From positions 25,625 through 89,624 of the forward strand of contig JAYQTT010000011.1 in assembly GCA_038147495.1 (NCBI GenBank): a DNA stretch of 64,000 bases, written 5' to 3'. A program made the translations under genes and the position numbers. The notes under the pieces were generated by a model that had not been told where the DNA came from, searched no databases, and worked only from the letters and a program-made list of their open reading frames with translations. How positions within the stretch are numbered: the first letter of the stretch is position 1; each line of letters begins with the position of its first letter. Origin of the DNA: MED-G116 sp038147495 (GTDB taxonomy: Bacteria; Pseudomonadota; Alphaproteobacteria; Puniceispirillales; Puniceispirillaceae). Below, piece by piece: positions 34,944-42,538 of this stretch.

Positions 34944-35648
34944 ATGAGCAGAAATTTCAAGCGTTACGCTTTGTATTTTTTGGCCGAGAACGGAAGCGAT
35001 CTTGCCACATTTGGCGAGTCTTGGCTTGGCTGGAGCATTGATCATGGGCGCCCCGTGCCCCATGCAACCTCGCCCGCCATTGAAAGCCTGCCTCTGCCGC
35101 TTGAGGAAATCACCCGTACGCCGCGCAAATATGGCTTTCACGGCACCCTCAAGGCCCCGTTTCGCCTTGCTGAAGGGTATGGCGAGCCAGAATTGATCGA
35201 GGCTGCAACCAGCCTTGCCGCAACCATACCGGTTTTTACGATTGATGCCTTCAAACTGGCCAGCATCGGTCGGTTTATTGCGCTGGTACCAGATGGTAAA
35301 TGCCCACCGCTCGACGCTATGGCCACGAGGCTTGTGCGTGAGCTGGATCATTTTCGTGCCCCTCTTGGAACGGCTGAGCTTGAACGCCGCCGCGCCAACG
35401 GCCTGACAGCAGAGCAGGATGCGCTGCTGCTCCGGTGGGGCTACCCCTATGTGATGCAGGAATTCAGGTTTCACATGACCCTTACCGGCCCGCTGGAAGC
35501 CGAACATCAAGCCGAGATATCTGATCTGCTGAGCCACCATCTGGAGGGGATGGTCGGCGCGCCTGTAACGATCCGAAACATCGGCCTTGTTGGCGAGGCA
35601 GAGGACGGGCATTTTCACCTTATTCACCGTCTGCCTCTGGCCGCCTGA
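34944..35648 (+). CDS. DUF1045 protein of the phosphonate cluster, 2H phosphoesterase-like
   Basis: A 234-residue cytosolic protein of the DUF1045 family, often found in C-P lyase clusters. Two HxT motifs, H66-G-T68 in GFHGTLKAPF and H177-M-T179 in FRFHMTLTGP, are the signature of the 2H phosphoesterase fold, which opens cyclic phosphates. The C-P lyase product 5-phosphoribosyl 1,2-cyclic phosphate needs such opening, usually by PhnP, which is absent here. GGAG at 34931-34934 fixes the start. It is divergent from phnM and its end overlaps the convergent phnN by 29 bp. The role is inference. Confidence 0.85.
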   Translation: MSRNFKRYALYFLAENGSDLATFGESWLGWSIDHGRPVPHATSPAIESLPLPLEEITRTPRKYGFHGTLKAPFRLAEGYGEPELIEAATSLAATIPVFTIDAFKLASIGRFIALVPDGKCPPLDAMATRLVRELDHFRAPLGTAELERRRANGLTAEQDALLLRWGYPYVMQEFRFHMTLTGPLEAEHQAEISDLLSHHLEGMVGAPVTIRNIGLVGEAEDGHFHLIHRLPLAA

Positions 35649-36183
35649 GCCGCGCCACGAATTGCGCCACCGCATCAGCCAAAGGCCCGTCATTATTGAT
35701 GTGAACTGCATCGCCAACCGGTACCGTTACGGTGCGCGATAACCTTTGCCGGATCTCATCCCGCGTTTCGCGACCACGGCTGGCAAGCCGCAATGCCAGA
35801 ATGTCTGCAGACACCGTAATAAGAAACACCCGCATATCTGGACAGATCTGGCGCATTTCAGGAAGCGCCGCACGCGAGCCATTAAAAAGAACGATGTCAC
35901 CAGCCGCCACAACATCTGCATAACCTGCCGGAACAGCGTATGACAGGCCATGTGCCTGCCAATGAAACAGGAAGTTGCCATTATCCCGCATCGCCCTGAA
36001 TTCATCAGGGCTGACGCTGTCAAACTCTTCACTGGCGTCATGTTTAGGTCTGGTAATGACGCGGCGTGCGAGTTTGACCTCTGGCATCATATCCATAACG
36101 CCACGCATGATCGCATCCTTGCCCGCACCGGACGGGCCAACCACACAAATCAACCGACCATCTGCAAACAGTTGCCTCGTCAT
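35620..36183 (-). CDS. phnN: PhnN, ribose 1,5-bisphosphate phosphokinase
   Basis: A 187-residue kinase of the guanylate-kinase-like fold that converts ribose 1,5-bisphosphate to PRPP with ATP. The P-loop GPSGAGKDA lies near residue 16, followed by RRVITRPKHDASEEFDSVSP, the PhnN/GMP-kinase substrate region. It is the last gene of the phn operon, with an ATGA overlap after phnL. Its presence shows that the cyclic phosphate made by C-P lyase must be opened to ribose 1,5-bisphosphate in this cell. Confidence 0.94.
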   Translation of the reverse strand: MTRQLFADGRLICVVGPSGAGKDAIMRGVMDMMPEVKLARRVITRPKHDASEEFDSVSPDEFRAMRDNGNFLFHWQAHGLSYAVPAGYADVVAAGDIVLFNGSRAALPEMRQICPDMRVFLITVSADILALRLASRGRETRDEIRQRLSRTVTVPVGDAVHINNDGPLADAVAQFVARLRRPEADGE

Positions 36184-36857
36184 GCCGCTGCCGCAAAATG
36201 GGTAACATCTATTTCACGATCACAAACCGTTCTTCGCGCCGCTTCATCGTGGAAAATGCCGATGATTGCACACCCTCTATCCTTTGCACCGCTGATCATA
36301 TCCAACACGGTTTGGCGGTTTGCCGGATCGAGGCTGGCAGTTGGTTCATCCAGCAGCAATGCCGGATAATCATAGGCAAATCCGCGGGCAATATTCACCC
36401 GCTGCTGTTCACCGCCAGAGAAGGTCAAAGGTGAGAGCTCCCACAAATTTTCTGGAATTCTCAACTTTTCAAGCAAATACCGCGCCCGCTCTTCCGCCGC
36501 ATCAACCTCACAACCTGCCTGTACCAATGGCTCGGCAACAACCCGAATGGTCGGCACTCGCGGCAGAACACGCAGGAACTGCGTCACATAGCCAAGCGTT
36601 GTGCGCCGCAATTCAAGAATGGTGCGAGGATCGGCACCAACGACATTCGTACCATCAACAAGAATGGTCCCGTCACCCGCCAGATAATTGCCATAGATCA
36701 ACCGCAACAAGGTGGATTTTCCAGACCCGCTGGCCCCCGTCAAGGCGACACACTCACCAGCCTGGACATTGAAATTGACATTACTGACAACCGGAATTTC
36801 TGCCTGATTTTGATTATGCAGGCGAAATGTCTTTTCAAGGTTGCGTATTTCAAACAT
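36180..36857 (-). CDS. phnL: PhnL, C-P lyase ABC-type ATPase subunit
   Basis: A 225-residue ABC-type ATPase, not a transporter. PhnL works with PhnGHI to join the phosphonate to the ribose of ATP. Walker A is GASGSGKSTLLRLIYGN, the signature region reads LTFSGGEQQRVNIARGF and Walker B is ALLLDEPTASLDP. The conserved YVTQFLRVLPRV segment is typical of PhnL. It lies three bases after phnK and overlaps phnN by four. Length is normal. Confidence 0.96.
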   Translation of the reverse strand: MFEIRNLEKTFRLHNQNQAEIPVVSNVNFNVQAGECVALTGASGSGKSTLLRLIYGNYLAGDGTILVDGTNVVGADPRTILELRRTTLGYVTQFLRVLPRVPTIRVVAEPLVQAGCEVDAAEERARYLLEKLRIPENLWELSPLTFSGGEQQRVNIARGFAYDYPALLLDEPTASLDPANRQTVLDMISGAKDRGCAIIGIFHDEAARRTVCDREIDVTHFAAAA

Positions 36858-36860
36858 CGC

Positions 36861-37640
36861 TCACACCTGCAGTACCGAACTGACGAGAAGCTGTGTATAG
36901 GGATGCTGCGGGTCATCCAGAACTTGATCAGCCAGTCCGGTTTCAACGACATGCCCCTTTTGCATGACCATCATCCGATGTGCCAGCATCCTTACAACAG
37001 CCAAATCATGGGTGACGATGATCACGGCAAGACCAAGCTCCTGCACCAATGATCGCAGCAGATCAAGAAGCCGTGCCTGCACCGACACATCGAGACCGCC
37101 GGTTGGCTCGTCCATAAACACAAGCCGCGGCCCTGTGACAAGGTTGCGGGCAATCTGCAGGCGTTGCTGCATCCCACCGGAAAAATTCGCTGGTCGATCA
37201 TCAATCCGGTTTGCCTCAAGCTCCACCCGCCCCATCCAGCCAAGCGCATCCTCGCGTATATTGCCATAGTGCCGCGCGCCGATATTCATCAATCGCTCGC
37301 CGATATTACCCCCGGCACTGACCGCCATGCGAAGACCGTCGCGCGGGTTCTGATGGACGAAAGCCCATTGCGTGCGGGCCAACATGCGGCGCTCCGGCTC
37401 GCTCATCTGCAATGTCGAGACAAGACCTGTGCCATCAACATCAAAGGCAATATCGCCGGTGTCAGGCTCAATCTGACCCGCCAGACAATTCAGCAATGTC
37501 GATTTGCCAGAACCAGACTCGCCGACAATGCCCATGATCTCGCCCGGATAGAGGTCAAAGCTGACATCGCGGCACCCCAGTTGCTTGCCGTAACTTTTGC
37601 CGACGGCACTGGCACGAAACAGAGGGCGTTCCTGCATCAT
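36861..37640 (-). CDS. phnK: PhnK, C-P lyase ABC-type ATPase subunit
   Basis: A 259-residue ABC-type ATPase that binds the PhnGHIJ core and assists C-P bond cleavage. Walker A is GESGSGKSTLLNCLAGQ near residue 40, with PhnK-like RTQWAFVHQNPRDGLRM as the Q-loop, NFSGGMQQRLQIARNL as the signature and LVFMDEPTGGLDVSVQ as Walker B. The overlap with the phnJ stop is ATGA. It resembles oligopeptide-transport ATPases, but position and Q-loop fix it as PhnK. Confidence 0.96.
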   Translation of the reverse strand: MMQERPLFRASAVGKSYGKQLGCRDVSFDLYPGEIMGIVGESGSGKSTLLNCLAGQIEPDTGDIAFDVDGTGLVSTLQMSEPERRMLARTQWAFVHQNPRDGLRMAVSAGGNIGERLMNIGARHYGNIREDALGWMGRVELEANRIDDRPANFSGGMQQRLQIARNLVTGPRLVFMDEPTGGLDVSVQARLLDLLRSLVQELGLAVIIVTHDLAVVRMLAHRMMVMQKGHVVETGLADQVLDDPQHPYTQLLVSSVLQV

Positions 37641-38533
37641 TCAGCCCCCGTTTCAAATAGATCAGATTGATCGCCAACATGACCTTGATCGCGTCGTGAT
37701 CCGCAAAAATCAGTGTCAGAACACACAAACATGCGATTGCCCTGATCATCGATAATCACTTCATCAAGATAGCTGTCATCGGCCCCGCACAGCGCACATG
37801 ATCCCGATGCCCGCAGCCGGTCAAAGGGATAATCCTCAAAATCAAGGCTTTTCACCTCGCTATAAGGTGGGATGGCATAAATACGCTGTTCCCGTCCGGC
37901 GCCAAACAGCTGAATTGCCGGGCAATTATCCATTTTCGGATTATCAAATTTCGGTATCGGCGATGGGTCCATCACATAACGCCCGCCAACATTCACCGGA
38001 TAGGCATAGGCGGTAGAAATATGGCCGTGGCGACTAATATCCTCATACAGCTTTACATGCATCAACCCATATTCCGACAGGGCGTGCATCTTGCGTGTTT
38101 CGGTTTCACGAGGTTCAAGAAACCGGAGCGGTTCGGGAATTGGCACCTGATAGACAAGCAATTGGTCTTCACGCAACGCGGTTTCAGGTATCCGGTGACG
38201 CGTCTGGATCAAGCTTGCTTCTTCAGTGGACTCGGTTGTGGCGACACCGGCTGTCCGCGCAAAAAAGCTGCGGATCGAAACAGCGTTGGTTGTGTCATCG
38301 GCGCCCTGATCAATCACCTTGACGCAGTCATCCGGCGTCAGGCAGGCGGCCGTCACCTGCACACCGCCGGTGCCCCAGCCATAAGGCATCGGCATCTCGC
38401 GTGAGGCAAAAGGCACCTGATAGCCCGGCACCGCCAATGCCTTTAATAGCGCCCGCCGGATCATGCGCTTGGTTTGCTCATCAAGATAAGCGAAATTATA
38501 GCCGTCACCGGCATCTGCTGGCGTTGCGCTCAT
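37637..38533 (-). CDS. phnJ: PhnJ, carbon-phosphorus lyase (radical SAM subunit)
   Basis: A 298-residue catalytic subunit that cleaves the C-P bond by radical SAM chemistry. The cysteines C246-x2-C249-x21-C271-x5-C277 match the spacing of the 4Fe-4S ligands and the radical cysteine in the E. coli enzyme. The conserved GYNFAYLDEQTKRMIRRALL opening and MPYGWGTGGVQVTAA are present. It overlaps phnI upstream and phnK downstream by four bases each. All key residues are intact, so the cluster should be functional. Confidence 0.97.
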   Translation of the reverse strand: MSATPADAGDGYNFAYLDEQTKRMIRRALLKALAVPGYQVPFASREMPMPYGWGTGGVQVTAACLTPDDCVKVIDQGADDTTNAVSIRSFFARTAGVATTESTEEASLIQTRHRIPETALREDQLLVYQVPIPEPLRFLEPRETETRKMHALSEYGLMHVKLYEDISRHGHISTAYAYPVNVGGRYVMDPSPIPKFDNPKMDNCPAIQLFGAGREQRIYAIPPYSEVKSLDFEDYPFDRLRASGSCALCGADDSYLDEVIIDDQGNRMFVCSDTDFCGSRRDQGHVGDQSDLFETGAE

Positions 38534-39615
38534 TCTGCCGCCTCCTTCGAGGACAGCGCGTCACGGCGGATCTGGCGCACCAATTCAAGCTCGGACTGAA
38601 AATCCACATAATGCGGCAGCTTGATATGTTCGACAAAGCCGGTGGCCTGAATATTATCGCAATGCGACAGCACGAATTCCTCATCCTGTGCCGGTGCGCC
38701 CAGATTATCCTCGCCAAGTTCACGCCAGCGAAGCGCCCGATCAACCAGCGCCACAGCGATGGCTTTACGCTCCTGCTGGCCAAAAGTCAGACCATAGCCA
38801 CGAGTGAATTGTGGTGGTTCGGTTTTGGAACCGGCGAATTGGTTCACCGTCTCACATTCCGTGACCTCAATCTCACCAATCTCTATCGCAAAGCCAAGCT
38901 CGGGGATCATCATTTCCACGATGACCATACCAATTCGCAATTCACCGACAAAAGCGTGACTTCGGCCGTATCCGCGCTGTGTCGAATAGCCGAGGCCAAG
39001 GATAAACCCCTCATCACCGCGTGCCAGCGCCTGCAGGCGAACCGCACGTGTTGCGGGCAGTGACAATGGTTCCCGCGTCAAATCTCCGGGTGCGGCATCA
39101 GCCGTTTCCTCAGCTTGGATCAAGCCGTCACGATTTAGCAGGTCCAGAATATGCGGCATGTGATCATTGCTTGGCTTGGCAATTTGGGCCGGATCAACAT
39201 CACCATCTGCAGCCAGTTTGAAATCGAGTAGCCGATGCGTGTAATCGAAAGTCGGACCAAGTATCTGGCCGCCCGGAATATCCTTGAAAGTCGCCGAAAT
39301 TCGGCGAGAACATCGCATCTCGGCGCTATCAATCGGCTCTGATGCACCAAATCGGGGCAATGTCGTACGGTAGGCGCGCACAAGGAAAATAGCCTCAATC
39401 AAATCACCCCGTGCCTGTTTGATTGCCAAGGACGCCAAATCAGCATCATAGAGCGAGCCTTCGGCCATCACCCGCGCCACCGACAGGCTCAGCTGTTCAC
39501 GGATTTGCGCCAGTGACAGGGATTCGAGCGATGGATCGCCGCGGCGCTTTTCATCAAGCCAGCGATGTGCATTGGCAATCGCTTTCTCGCCACCTTTGAC
39601 CGCCACATACATCAC
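38530..39615 (-). CDS. phnI: PhnI, C-P lyase complex subunit
   Basis: A 361-residue subunit of the PhnGHI nucleosidase-like core that joins phosphonate to ribose from ATP. The opening YVAVKGGEKAIANAHRWL and the segment GFILGLGYSTQRGYGRSHAF, followed by EIGEIEVTECETVNQF, are PhnI signatures. Overlaps of four bases with phnH and phnJ suggest strict co-translation. Length is close to normal (about 354 in E. coli). Confidence 0.96.
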   Translation of the reverse strand: MMYVAVKGGEKAIANAHRWLDEKRRGDPSLESLSLAQIREQLSLSVARVMAEGSLYDADLASLAIKQARGDLIEAIFLVRAYRTTLPRFGASEPIDSAEMRCSRRISATFKDIPGGQILGPTFDYTHRLLDFKLAADGDVDPAQIAKPSNDHMPHILDLLNRDGLIQAEETADAAPGDLTREPLSLPATRAVRLQALARGDEGFILGLGYSTQRGYGRSHAFVGELRIGMVIVEMMIPELGFAIEIGEIEVTECETVNQFAGSKTEPPQFTRGYGLTFGQQERKAIAVALVDRALRWRELGEDNLGAPAQDEEFVLSHCDNIQATGFVEHIKLPHYVDFQSELELVRQIRRDALSSKEAAE

Positions 39616-40193
39616 AACACCTCAATTTTTGTTGAGCGTGGGAGCGCGGCAACACAATCGCCCGCGGTCAAAATAAAATCCAACCCAAGGGGAAACAGTG
39701 CAGAATTTGACTGGAATGTCGCAGGATCAGGCAAACATAAGCTGGAATGATCCTTGATCCCTGGGCCAGTCAAACGACAACTGCCCTCGCCAGTTGCCCC
39801 CAGTTCATCCATCTCGATGATCACTGTTGCGGATCGATCCGGATATTCAGCTGACCCGATAGGAAACGCATGGAGCTGGCGAAAGTCATCCCAGCGGCCA
39901 AGCGCAAACATCGCTGCAGCGGGCGATACAATTGGCGATCCGGCATGAAAGGAAATCCAGCTCGTTACATCCTGATTCTTCACAGAGTCACCCAGAAAAA
40001 TTGGCGTCTCCGGATCGCATAAGGTCAACAGCACCACACCTGCTGCCACCGACAAGGGCAGAGGCGGCTTCGCCCCACCAAGGCGATGAATGGTGCCGGG
40101 CCGGGCCATAGCCTGCATCACCGCACGAAAGCCGATTGCCGCTTCCCGTGGGGCGTCGGCAAAGCCACCCGTCAACGCGTCAGCACGCATCAA
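39612..40193 (-). CDS. phnH: PhnH, C-P lyase complex subunit
   Basis: A 193-residue subunit of the PhnGHIJ core. The start of the mature fold (GGFADAPREAAIGFRAVMQA, then MARPGTIHRL) and the FLGDSVKNQDVTSWISFHAG segment are PhnH-like. PhnH dimerises and shares a pyridoxal-phosphate-transferase-like fold without the cofactor. Four-base overlaps link it to phnG and phnI. No disruption is seen. Confidence 0.95.
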   Translation of the reverse strand: MMRADALTGGFADAPREAAIGFRAVMQAMARPGTIHRLGGAKPPLPLSVAAGVVLLTLCDPETPIFLGDSVKNQDVTSWISFHAGSPIVSPAAAMFALGRWDDFRQLHAFPIGSAEYPDRSATVIIEMDELGATGEGSCRLTGPGIKDHSSLCLPDPATFQSNSALFPLGLDFILTAGDCVAALPRSTKIEVL

Positions 40194-40621
40194 TTGTCTC
40201 CTCTGGCAAGAGTGAAGAAATCAACTTTTGTGGCAGCCGCCTTGCCGGCCAGATCATTGACCCCTTTTTCCCGATCAGCGGCCAGAACATCCAGAACTTT
40301 CGCCGCAACAACCGGTGCTTGCTCTGTCTGCAACAGCGCATCGCACAGGGCGACATGCCGGGCCGCCTGCTTCGCCCGGCCTTGTACATAGCCATGACCA
40401 ACCGTGCCACAGCCCAATTGAACCGAGCAGCGGGTAACGGTCATCTCGCCGAGGTTGAACGCATCGCCTGTACCGCCCATGCGGCCACGAACCATGACAC
40501 CGCCAATTTCGGGAGGGCGTAATTCCGCGTATTCAGGCGAAAGACCCAGATCCTGCCAGCAGGCATCAATCTGTTCAGGGTTTGCTTTGGCCATCAATCC
40601 CAGCCATTGCTGTCTTTCCAT
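40190..40621 (-). CDS. phnG: PhnG, C-P lyase complex subunit
   Basis: A 143-residue subunit of the C-P lyase core and the first gene of the operon. The start was set at ATG 40621 because GGGG lies eight bases before it and family members begin MERQQWLGLMAKA; an in-frame ATG at 40675 falls on the putative operator. The segments VMVRGRMGGTGDAFNLGEMT and GHGYVQGRAKQAARHVALCD are PhnG-typical. It overlaps phnH by four bases and is divergent from phnF. Confidence 0.93.
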   Translation of the reverse strand: MERQQWLGLMAKANPEQIDACWQDLGLSPEYAELRPPEIGGVMVRGRMGGTGDAFNLGEMTVTRCSVQLGCGTVGHGYVQGRAKQAARHVALCDALLQTEQAPVVAAKVLDVLAADREKGVNDLAGKAAATKVDFFTLARGDN

Positions 40622-40667
40622 GGTTTCACCCCTGTCTCGCAACGCGACCGGCATCAGCATATCAAAA

Positions 40668-40683
40668 CTATACAACTAGACAA
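40668..40683. promoter_or_regulatory. Tandem 8-mer, candidate PhnF operator
   Basis: CTATACAACTAGACAA is two near-identical 8-mers (CTATACAA, CTAGACAA) in the divergent phnG-phnF promoter. Placement between the operon and a HutC/GntR-type regulator gene suggests a repressor site. No second copy was found in the phnM upstream region. Confidence 0.5.
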
Positions 40684-40730
40684 ATCATATGGGCTTTGGC
40701 ATTTTGGTCAATGCAAAATTTGAACGATAC

Positions 40731-41444
40731 ATGACAGGCAAGGCCCGGATGCTGTGGAAAGATATTTTTCAAAGCCTGCGCGAGGACATCAATTCACGTC
40801 TTTATCGTGCCGGTGAGAAATTGCCGACAGAGGCTGAACTTGCAAAGCGCTTTGCCGTAAACCGGCACACTGCGCGGCGTGCGCTTGCCGCCTTGCGTGA
40901 TGAAGGGTTGGTCCATTCCAAACGGGGGGCCGGCGTTTTTGTTACCGCCAATCCGGCGTCTTATCGCATCGGCAAACGCACACGCTTTTCGCAGAATCTG
41001 ACGAGCGATGAAGCGCCCTCCCGCCAGATCACAAGCACCCACACCCGCCGCGCCAGCCAGAGCGAGGCAGAAAGGCTGTCAATTGGCAGCGGTGACCTTG
41101 TGTATGTTGCCGAAGGGCTTGGCAGCATAGCCGACCTGCCGATCATGCATTTTACCAGCCTGTTTCCTGCCTCATGCACGCCGGGCATTCTTGATCACCT
41201 TCTCAACAACCCATCCAAGACGGCGGCTTTTGCCGCATGTGGCATTGCTGATTATCTGCGTTACGAGACGATGATCACCGCGGTGAGCGCCAGTGCCAGC
41301 CAAAGCAATCTGCTTCGCTGTCAGCCAAAGGCGGCTTTGTTGCGGGTTGAGGCTGTTAACACGATGCTTGACGGCACGCCAATAGAGCTTGGCACAACAT
41401 ATTTTCTGGGTGAGAAGATGATTCTGACGCTGGGCAACGACTAG
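40731..41444 (+). CDS. phnF: PhnF-type GntR/HutC transcriptional regulator
   Basis: A regulator of about 237 residues. The winged-helix domain reads WKDIFQSLREDINSRLYRAG, then KLPTEAELAKRFAVNRHTARRALAALRDEGLV, the GntR signature. The C-terminal UTRA/HutC ligand domain includes LGTTYFLGEKMILT. PhnF homologues repress phosphonate operons; the gene is divergent from phnG. The true start is uncertain: ATGs at 40689, 40731 and 40749 are all possible, and 40731 was chosen because it leaves a usual leader before the helix-turn-helix. Confidence 0.9.
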   Translation: MTGKARMLWKDIFQSLREDINSRLYRAGEKLPTEAELAKRFAVNRHTARRALAALRDEGLVHSKRGAGVFVTANPASYRIGKRTRFSQNLTSDEAPSRQITSTHTRRASQSEAERLSIGSGDLVYVAEGLGSIADLPIMHFTSLFPASCTPGILDHLLNNPSKTAAFAACGIADYLRYETMITAVSASASQSNLLRCQPKAALLRVEAVNTMLDGTPIELGTTYFLGEKMILTLGND

Positions 41445-41496
41445 CTGGCTTGCCGCGCGATTAATAGGTCGAAGCGCCACCTGACTTTCGCGAAAA

Positions 41497-41787
41497 TTAT
41501 TCTATCCAGGTCTTGCTCATCTTTGGTCTGCGATCACGGTTCATCATTTCGGTAATCGCCGTGGCCACATTGCGAGCACGCTCACGGTTTTTCTTCAGGT
41601 CAGGGTCGAGCGGAATAATGATATCCCCATCCATGCGAAGCCGCGGCGGCGTATAATCAGGAAATTTCTTGAGCAACGCCAGAAGACACTCCATCAACAG
41701 GTCTTCTTGCGGGCGGTTTGGCTGAAACCGTTCTTCATCATCGAGAAGATCAGCCAGTGTTTTCATGCGCTGTTCGTCGTCTGACAT
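41497..41787 (-). CDS. Small acidic/basic helical protein, function unknown
   Basis: A 96-residue protein of no family known to me. It starts at ATG 41787 with AGG about eight bases upstream; an in-frame ATG at 41814 is an alternative. The first half is acidic and helical (TLADLLDDEERFQ, EDLLMECLLALLKKF), the middle has PPRLRMDGDIIIPLDPDL, and the end is basic (RDRRPKMSKTWIE). A 32-codon open frame lies 78 bp upstream on the same strand and may be in the same transcript. It sits at the end of the phnF-facing side. Confidence 0.55.
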   Translation of the reverse strand: MSDDEQRMKTLADLLDDEERFQPNRPQEDLLMECLLALLKKFPDYTPPRLRMDGDIIIPLDPDLKKNRERARNVATAITEMMNRDRRPKMSKTWIE

Positions 41788-41865
41788 GGCCCTACCTCGT
41801 AAATCAACCGTCAACTCGAGATGGCTAATGGTGCCATGGATGCATGTAACATGCCAAGTGATCTG

Positions 41866-41964
41866 TTATTCACACAATATGTCTGGCCGCCGCACCGGCG
41901 CCTTTTGCGCCCTAAACATTCCCAAAAAAAAGTCGTAATCCAAAATGAACCGCAGAAGTTTCAT
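41866..41964 (-). CDS. Candidate 32-residue small protein
   Basis: A short open frame with a strong ribosome-binding site (AAGGGAG, four bases before ATG 41964). The peptide starts MKLLRFILDYDFFLGMF, with a hydrophobic/aromatic half and a basic second half (RAQKAPVRRPD). It is too short for standard gene finders, and I do not recognise it. A hairpin lies 60-90 bp upstream. It may be a leader peptide or a small protein co-transcribed with the 96-residue gene downstream. Confidence 0.45.
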   Translation of the reverse strand: MKLLRFILDYDFFLGMFRAQKAPVRRPDILCE

Positions 41965-42025
41965 GTTTCTCCCTTGACTAAAGAGATGTTCCCTGCGGCT
42001 GATGATAAAAGCGTGTGGGACATGG

Positions 42026-42058
42026 CCCCCGCTGGAGTGTCCAGCGGGGGTTTCTTTT
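42026..42058 (+). terminator. Strong Rho-independent terminator-like hairpin
   Basis: CCCCCGCTGG and CCAGCGGGGG form a perfect 10 bp stem with a 5-base loop, followed on the plus strand by TTTCTTTT. The nearest plus-strand gene upstream (phnF) ends 580 bp away, so it may end a small RNA or long phnF transcript. Read on the minus strand the same hairpin lies in the leader of the 32-codon frame. Confidence 0.8.
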
Positions 42059-42127
42059 CTCCGGCAGATCATGGATCTTTGGAAAAGCGCCCGCCACCGG
42101 ATAGGCTGGTCTTTGTTTGTTGAAGAG

Positions 42128-42535
42128 ATGATGAAAATGCATGCCAAAGCGGCCATCATTACCCTGTTCTTATCTGCGATACCGGTATCTGCCAGCGCGG
42201 CACCTGTCGAATGCGAAGGGCGGCAATATATGTTCGAAGATGGGCTGTTTGGTGCTTCGGCCAAAGTCCTGCATGGTGAAGAATGGCGCGATTTCTGTGT
42301 ATCGCAGGATCCAGAGACAATCAGTCAGGACCTGAAAATCCACAAAGATGAGGTCTGGTGCCTCAGCCTGCATCACATTACCGCCGAAAGCAGGCCCTTT
42401 GCCCGCTCTACCTGGATGCTGAAACGCAGCATAAATGTTCTGCAAATGACCGAATATCTGCAATCTGCAGAAGGCTGGCAACGCCAGAAAAGCCGTCGGG
42501 TGAAATGCCGAACTGTCGAGGAAAGCGAACAATAA
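42128..42535 (+). CDS. Small secreted cysteine-containing protein, function unknown
   Basis: A 135-residue protein with a signal peptide (MHAKAAIITLFLSAIPVSASA; likely cleavage near SASA-AP). The mature part has four cysteines, one near each of VECEGRQ, RDFCVSQ, VWCLSLH and VKCRT, suggesting two disulfides in the periplasm. I do not recognise the family. The start could be any of ATG 42128, 42131 or 42137. The stop is three bases from the convergent MATE gene. Confidence 0.6.
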   Translation: MMKMHAKAAIITLFLSAIPVSASAAPVECEGRQYMFEDGLFGASAKVLHGEEWRDFCVSQDPETISQDLKIHKDEVWCLSLHHITAESRPFARSTWMLKRSINVLQMTEYLQSAEGWQRQKSRRVKCRTVEESEQ

Positions 42536-42538
42536 ACC

